A model generated the notes under the pieces. It saw nothing but the letters and a program-made list of their open reading frames with translations. It did not search any database and was not told the DNA's origin. Of a DNA stretch of 64,000 nucleotides, positions 59,122 to 64,000 are shown one piece after another (positions within the stretch are counted from its first letter, which is position 1; every line of letters begins with the position of its first letter). The position numbers were made by a program, and so were the translations under genes. The DNA comes from Silurus meridionalis (lineage: Eukaryota; Chordata; Actinopteri; Siluriformes; Siluridae), in the NCBI RefSeq assembly GCF_014805685.1, contig NC_060896.1, positions 18,632,277-18,696,276 on the forward strand, in the 5' to 3' direction.

Positions 59122-60726
59122 CAGTGAGGAAAATAAGTATTTGAACACCCTGCTATTTTGCAAGTTCTCCCACTTAGAAATCATGGAGGGGTCTGAAATT
59201 GTCATCGTAGGTGCATGTCCACTATGAGAGACATAATCTAAAAAAAAAATCCAGAAATCAAAATGTATGATTTTTTTAGCTATTTATTTGTATGATACAG
59301 CTGCAAATAAGTATTTGAACACCTGAGAAAGTCAATGTTAATATTTGGTACAGTAGCCTTTGTTTGCAATTACAGAGGTCAAACGTTTCCTGTAGATTTT
59401 CACCAGGTTTGCACACACTGCAGGAGGGATTTTGGCCCACTCCTCCACACAGATCTTCTCTAGATCAGTCAGGTTTCTGGCCTGTCACTGAGAAACACGG
59501 AGTTTGAGCTCCCTCCAAAGATTCTCTATTGGGTTTAGGTCTGGAGACTGGCTAGGCCACACCAGAACCTTGATATGCTTCTTACAGAGCCACTCCTTGG
59601 TTATCCTGGCTGTGTGCTTCGGATCATCGTCATGTTGGAAGACCCAGCCTCAACCCATCTTCAATGCTCTAACTGAGAGAAGGAGGTTGTTCCCCAAAAT
59701 CTCGCAATACATGGCCCCAGTCATCCTCTCCTTAATACAGTGCAGTCGCCCTGTCCCATGTGCAGAAAAACACCCCAAAGCATGATGCTACCACCCCCAT
59801 GCTTCACAGTAGGGATGGTGTTCTTGGGATGGTACTCATCATTCTTCTTCCTCCAAACACGTTTAGTGGAATTATGACCCAAAAGTTCTATTTTAGTCTC
59901 ATCTGACCAAATGACTTTCTCCCATGACTCCTCTGGATCATCCAAATGGTCATTGGCAAACTTAAGACGTGCCTGGACATGTGCTGGTTTAAACAGGGGA
60001 ACCTTCCGTGCCATGCATGATTTCAAACCATGACGTCTTAGTGTATTACCAACAGTAACCTTGGAAACGGTGGTCCCAGCTCTTTTCAGGTCATTGACCA
60101 GCTCCTCCCGAGTGGTTCTGGGCTGATTTCTCACCTTCCTTAGGATCATTGAGACCCCACGAGGTGAGATCTTGCATGGAGCCCCAGTCCGAGGGAGATT
60201 GACAGTCATGTTTAGCTTCTTCCATTTTCTAATGATTGCTCCAACAGTGGACCTTTTTTCACCAAGCTGCTTGTCAATTTCCCAGTAGCCCTTTCCAGCC
60301 TTGTGGAGGTGTACAATTTTGTCTCTAGTGTCTTTGGACAGCTCTTTGGTCTTGGCCATGTTAGTAGTTGGATTCTTACTGATTGTATGGGGTGGACAGG
60401 TGTCTTTATGCAGCTAACGACCTCAAACAGGTGCATCTAATTTAGGATAATAAATGTAGTGGAGGTGGACATTTTAAAGGCAGACTAACAGGTCTTTGAG
60501 GGTCAGAATTCTAGCTGATAGACAGGTGTTGAAATACTTATGTGCAGCTGTATCATACAAATAAATAGTAAAAAAATCATACATTGTGATTTCTGGATTT
60601 TTTTTTTTAGATTATGTCTCTCACAGTGGACATGCACCTATGATGACAATTTCAGACCACTCCATGATTTCTAAGTGGGAGAACTTGCAAAATAGCAGGG
60701 TGTTCAAATACTTATTTTCCTCACTG
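59122..60726 (-). mobile_element. Tc1/mariner element with long inverted repeats (family 8)
   Basis: 1605 bp, bounded by TA on each side. Both ends read CAGTGAGGAAAATAAGTATT inward, and the inverted repeats run about 210 bp with only a handful of mismatches (roughly 97% identical by eye). Inside each repeat the core recurs near its inner edge (aataagtatttgaacacctg on the left), giving the IR/DR layout. One transposase gene lies between on the minus strand. Terminal structure is complete, so it could be moved in trans even though its own gene is broken. Confidence 0.95.
59338..60359 (-). pseudogene. Tc1-like DD34E transposase, frameshift plus two stops
   Basis: About 340 codons. The start [20 protein letters not shown] at 60359 leads into helix-turn-helix 1, then [29 protein letters not shown] and the second HTH ([16 protein letters not shown]). 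The first D is in [13 protein letters not shown]. After SIMLWG one base is missing near 59778, which shifts the frame into a stop. Downstream the other frame continues with [19 protein letters not shown] (second D), [18 protein letters not shown] (E) and ends GYCTKY at 59338. Two TGA stops interrupt it, each where CGA (Arg) is expected in this family, consistent with CpG-to-TpG decay. All three catalytic acids remain. Confidence 0.9.
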
Positions 60727-60728
60727 TA

Positions 60729-61157
60729 TATATATATTTCTATGGCATGGACACAAATTTGTTCAATATTTAAAATCAAATTCATCTGAGTATATGTCTG
60801 AACACATGCTCATGAGATTCAACGATTTATAAATAAAAGGCATTCTGAAAATAAAAAAAAAAAATCTGGCCAAAAATAGGGCAGTATATTGAATAGTCAT
60901 TATTCCACATCTGGAACATTTATGTTGTAATGTTTTTTAAATATTTTAGAATTCAAATATTTTCTGTTTTTGTTCAATTTAAATTGGAAAAAAATGGAAG
61001 ATTTTTTATTGTGGTCTGAGAGTTTGAACCCCACATTATATAACACGACATTGGGCTCATTGAAAGTATTTTGTTTAAATCTTGTAAGTATTGTGTTTAT
61101 CAACATGGATAATAACTGACTGAAGTGTTTGTAGTGCTTGTAAACACTGTTAGATAC
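60729..61157. other. Unassigned AT-rich DNA
   Basis: Nothing recognised. An 88-codon minus-strand ORF (60900-61166) is AT-rich and motif-free. Confidence 0.5.
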
Positions 61158-61745
61158 AGAGATCAATCATAACATTAAAACCACTGACAGCTAAAGCAAA
61201 TAATATTAATTATCTTGTTAATTATCAAAGGTGGAAAGTACAAGGCATCGGTAAACTTACCAGTCAGTTCTTAAAGTGATGCTGAAAGCAGGAAAAATAG
61301 GTAAGCATAAGTATCTAAACATCAATGACGAGGGCTAAATTGTAATGGCTAGATGACTGAGTCATTGCATTTCCAAAACAAGGTTTTGTGTGGTGTTCCC
61401 AGTCTTTAGTGTTTAAAATTTACCAAAGCTGGTCCAAGTAGGGACAATTGGCATTGCTTTTCTGTGCTGTATCCATGTACATTGCTTACCTAATCAGGAG
61501 CTGGCACCAAGGTGCATTATGGAAAGAAACCATGTCAGCAGAAGCAGTGTGAGGCTCCAGGCAATATTCTGGTAGAAAACCTTGGGCATTAGCATTAAGA
61601 TGTTACTTTGACAGATACCAAATACCATAACACTGGTGCATCTCGAGTAGTAATGGCAGTGGCCTCTTTTAGGAAGGAAAATGCACCCGACACACTTCTA
61701 AGTGATCTTAGAAGCTTCCAAGTAATCAGACAAAAACAAATGTTT
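61158..61745 (+). pseudogene. Tc1/mariner relic (family 9)
   Basis: The 5' end keeps a terminal-repeat-like word (gatcaatcataacattaaaa then ccactgacag). Degraded transposase sequence follows in order: gctgaaagcaggaaaaatag, gctaaattgtaatggctaga, ggtgttcccagtctttagtg, then after a gap ggcaccaaggtgcattatgg, aggcaatattctggtagaaa, gttactttgacagataccaa and gcagtggcctcttttaggaa. It ends around the second-D box. Heavily decayed, with central and 3' parts missing. Confidence 0.65.
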
Positions 61746-62225
61746 TAAAGCACTTCAAAAATAATGGGAGCATTATGTAATGGAAATATTCATTCATGCT
61801 TATTATAGAACCACACAGCAGTCAAACGAGACAAATTATGAATTATTTAACTCCCAAAACCTCATTCTTGTGTTATCTTGCTGAGTTTGATACAGAAGTG
61901 TCAACTCTTTGCTGAAATACAGCCAAACTTTCTGTTTTGCATAATGACAAAAACTCAATCAGGTGACATCAGACTTGATGTTTCCAGTTTTAGCGCCCCC
62001 TAGCACTCAAATGACAAAAATATATACATCAAATATTTCAAGGAATTATATAAAAATATTTTAGAAGAACTGAGGGTGAAGTCTGTTTATTTTTAGACTA
62101 TGTATTCTCTGTTCTGCACTCATCTCACACTGTTGGGTCTCTGCATTGTCTCATGTATTCTTATGTGTTGCACCATACTGTGTCGGAAACAATATTTTAC
62201 TTCAAATTCTTTCAGTCTGGATTCT
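61746..62225. other. Unassigned DNA
   Basis: Nothing recognised. It adjoins the 3'-incomplete end of RTE copy E. Confidence 0.45.
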
Positions 62226-63990
62226 ACTTTTCTTTCCCATAACTTCATAGTGTGGCTGATCAACTTTATTCCCCTGTAGTGACTGGTGGTGTGCACATCT
62301 CCCTTATTCTTAAAGATCGGTACCAGCAAACTCCTTCTCCATTCCTCTCACCTTCCAAAATCTTGTTAAATAGTCTTGATAAAAACTCCACTGCTATCTC
62401 TCCTAAACATCTCCACGCTTCTACTGCTATGTCATCTGGTCCAACCGACTTTCCACTCTTCATCATCTTAATTGCTGCTCTCACTTCCTCCTTACTAATC
62501 CTATCCACTTCCTGCTTTACCATCTTCACACCAACCAACCTCTCTCTTGTTTTTTTCTATTTATCAGCTGCTCAGAATATTCCCTCCATCTACCCAACAC
62601 ACCCTCCTCACTAGTCAACACATTACGTTATTGCTCTAACTTGCAGCACATCCTTCTCAGCTCGGTCCCTCTGCCTGGCCAATCGGTACAAATTCTTTTC
62701 TCCTTTCTTAGTGTCCAGCATCTTATTCAGCTCCTCATATGCCTTTTGTTTTGCTTTTGTCACATCTCTCTTCACCTGCTGCCACTTCTCAATTCTGTTT
62801 CACCAACCTCTTTCTCTGTGTGCCTTCCTGCACTTCCTTATTTCACCAACACATCTCTTTGTCTTCCCTTCTATTTCCAGATGTACCTTTTCATCAGTCT
62901 CCTTTATCACTTCTGCAGTAGTTGCCCAATCATCCAGCACCTCTTCACCACCACCGAACCTCTGTCTGACCTCTTCCCTGAAACTCACACTACAGTCTTC
63001 CTCCTTCAGTTTCCACCATCTATTTTTTTTTTAAGTCCTCACTCTCCTAATCTTCTTCTTCACCACCAAAACTATCCTACAGACCACCATCCGATGCTGT
63101 CAAGCTACACTGTCCCCCGCCAACACCTTACAGTCTCCAATCTCCTTCAGGTTGCATCTTCTGCATAAAATGTAGTCCACCTGTTTGCACCTTCCTCCAC
63201 TCTTATACGTCACCCTATGCTCCTATTCCTTCTTAAAATAAGTGTTCACCACTGCCATTTCCATCCTTTTAGCAACATCTACCAACATCTGCCCATCCAC
63301 ATTCCTCTTCTTAAAGCCATACCTTCCCATCACCTCCTCATCAACTCTTCACCTTCATGATAATTAAAATCTGCCCCAATCATCAATCTTTCATTCCTTA
63401 TCAGTTACATTCTCCACCACTTCATCTAACTCAATCTAGAATTTTTCCTTCTCCGGGATTTCACAACCCACTTGTGGAGCATAGGCACAGATGATATTTA
63501 TCATCACCCCTTTAACTCTCAGCTTCATGTTCATCACCCCATCAGAAACTCTCTTCACCTCCACTACACTCTTACTGTACTCTTCTTTTAGGATTATCCC
63601 TACACCATTTCTCTTTCCATCCACACCATGATAGAACAGTTTAAACGCACCTCCAATGTTCCTGGTCTTACTCCCTTTCCACTTGGTCTCCTGAACACAC
63701 AGCATATCTACCTTCATATCCTCCTCTCCATCATATCAGCTCCCTCTCTCCCTTTACCAGTCATAAACCCCCCTTGTGAAGTGCCCACCCTCACCTCCAG
63801 TCTCCTACACTTCTCCTTTCCCTGCGGTCTCTACAGACGTCTTCCCCCTTTCCTTCTCCTCCTTTGGACAAAAGTAGCTATGTTGGCTACAATACTTGTG
63901 GTGGTCATTGGTAACCCGGGTTACGATGCACAGGCAGCAGTGTACGTTGGACACGCAGCTGGGATGAGCGTATCTCTCGCCCTGTGAGAT
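62226..63990 (-). mobile_element. RTE-like LINE, copy E (5' half)
   Basis: Contains the 5' region and N-terminal half and lacks the RT core and 3' tail. From 5' on the minus strand: tcgtaacccgggttaccaat (near 63915, matching copy A), VDMLCVQETKWKGSKTRNIG (endonuclease, about 63650-63715), AFKLFYHGVDGKRNGVGIIL, VKGVMINIICAYAPQVGC (about 63450-63525). The later linker pieces run to KRMK-like IKMMKSGKSVGPDDIAVEAW (62400-62500), YRGIKLISHTMKLWERKVES (near 62250). It ends abruptly at about 62226. Frames are broken at several points. The 5' end may extend beyond the window. Confidence 0.82.
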
Positions 63991-64000
63991 GCCCCACTCT

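Overview
The window looks like noncoding, AT-rich, repeat-packed nuclear DNA from a ray-finned fish. A catfish-like teleost is my guess, resting on the abundance of Tc1 elements and on LINE tails ending in CTTGA repeats; the order is inference. There is no operon structure and no ribosome-binding-site pattern. Most open reading frames belong to transposons or are read through microsatellites. I found no host gene I can name. Two short stretches could be exons of unknown genes (9029-9309 plus strand, 19612-19695 minus strand), and both are weak.

Layout. 1-5.7 kb: a tRNA-derived SINE, a Tc1 relic, a GATA microsatellite fused to telomeric hexamers, then a nearly intact Tc1 element (2816-4431) abutting a Tc1-type MITE. 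5.7-10.5 kb: quiet DNA with one Tc1 relic and a hairpin. 10.5-13 kb: RTE-like LINE copy A, plus strand, with part of its endonuclease region replaced by other sequence. 13-21 kb: Tc1 and SINE relics, an L2-like reverse transcriptase (16.9-17.9 kb), and an inverted pair of LINE tails. 21-23.6 kb: nothing recognised. 23.6-28 kb: a Tc1 relic joined directly to a DIRS-type retrotransposon, another Tc1 relic, and a LINE 3' end. 28-37 kb: microsatellites, two hairpins, a pogo-like MITE, a Sleeping Beauty-like fossil and a long palindrome around (TA)n. 37.3-38.7 kb: a second copy of the 2816-4431 family, internally deleted, inside a (TA)n tract. 38.9-45.9 kb: RTE-like LINE copies B, C and D with odd junctions, plus Tc1 and LINE fossils. 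48-52.7 kb: a two-ORF Tx1/L1-type LINE. 53.1-55.5 kb: a Rex1/CR1-like LINE. 55.5-59 kb: mostly unassigned. 59.1-60.7 kb: a Tc1 element with about 210-bp inverted repeats. 61.2-64 kb: a Tc1 relic and RTE-like copy E, which runs to the window edge.

Together these form a layered deposit of cut-and-paste (Tc1/mariner, pogo-like, hAT-like) and copy-and-paste elements (RTE, L2, CR1/Rex, Tx1, DIRS, SINEs). The best preserved are the 2816/37411 Tc1 pair, the 59122 Tc1 element and RTE copy D, which has an intact 12-bp target duplication. Every transposase and reverse transcriptase I examined carries at least one frameshift, stop, deletion or truncation. Non-autonomous elements (SINEs, MITEs) sit next to relics of the families that could have mobilised them. 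I did not find a convincing new biological system. The most informative oddities are a chimeric insertion between 66-bp direct repeats (43569-44566), a head-to-head RTE composite (38886-41468), and a microhomology deletion in the second Tc1 copy. All family names come from reading motifs by eye, without database searches.
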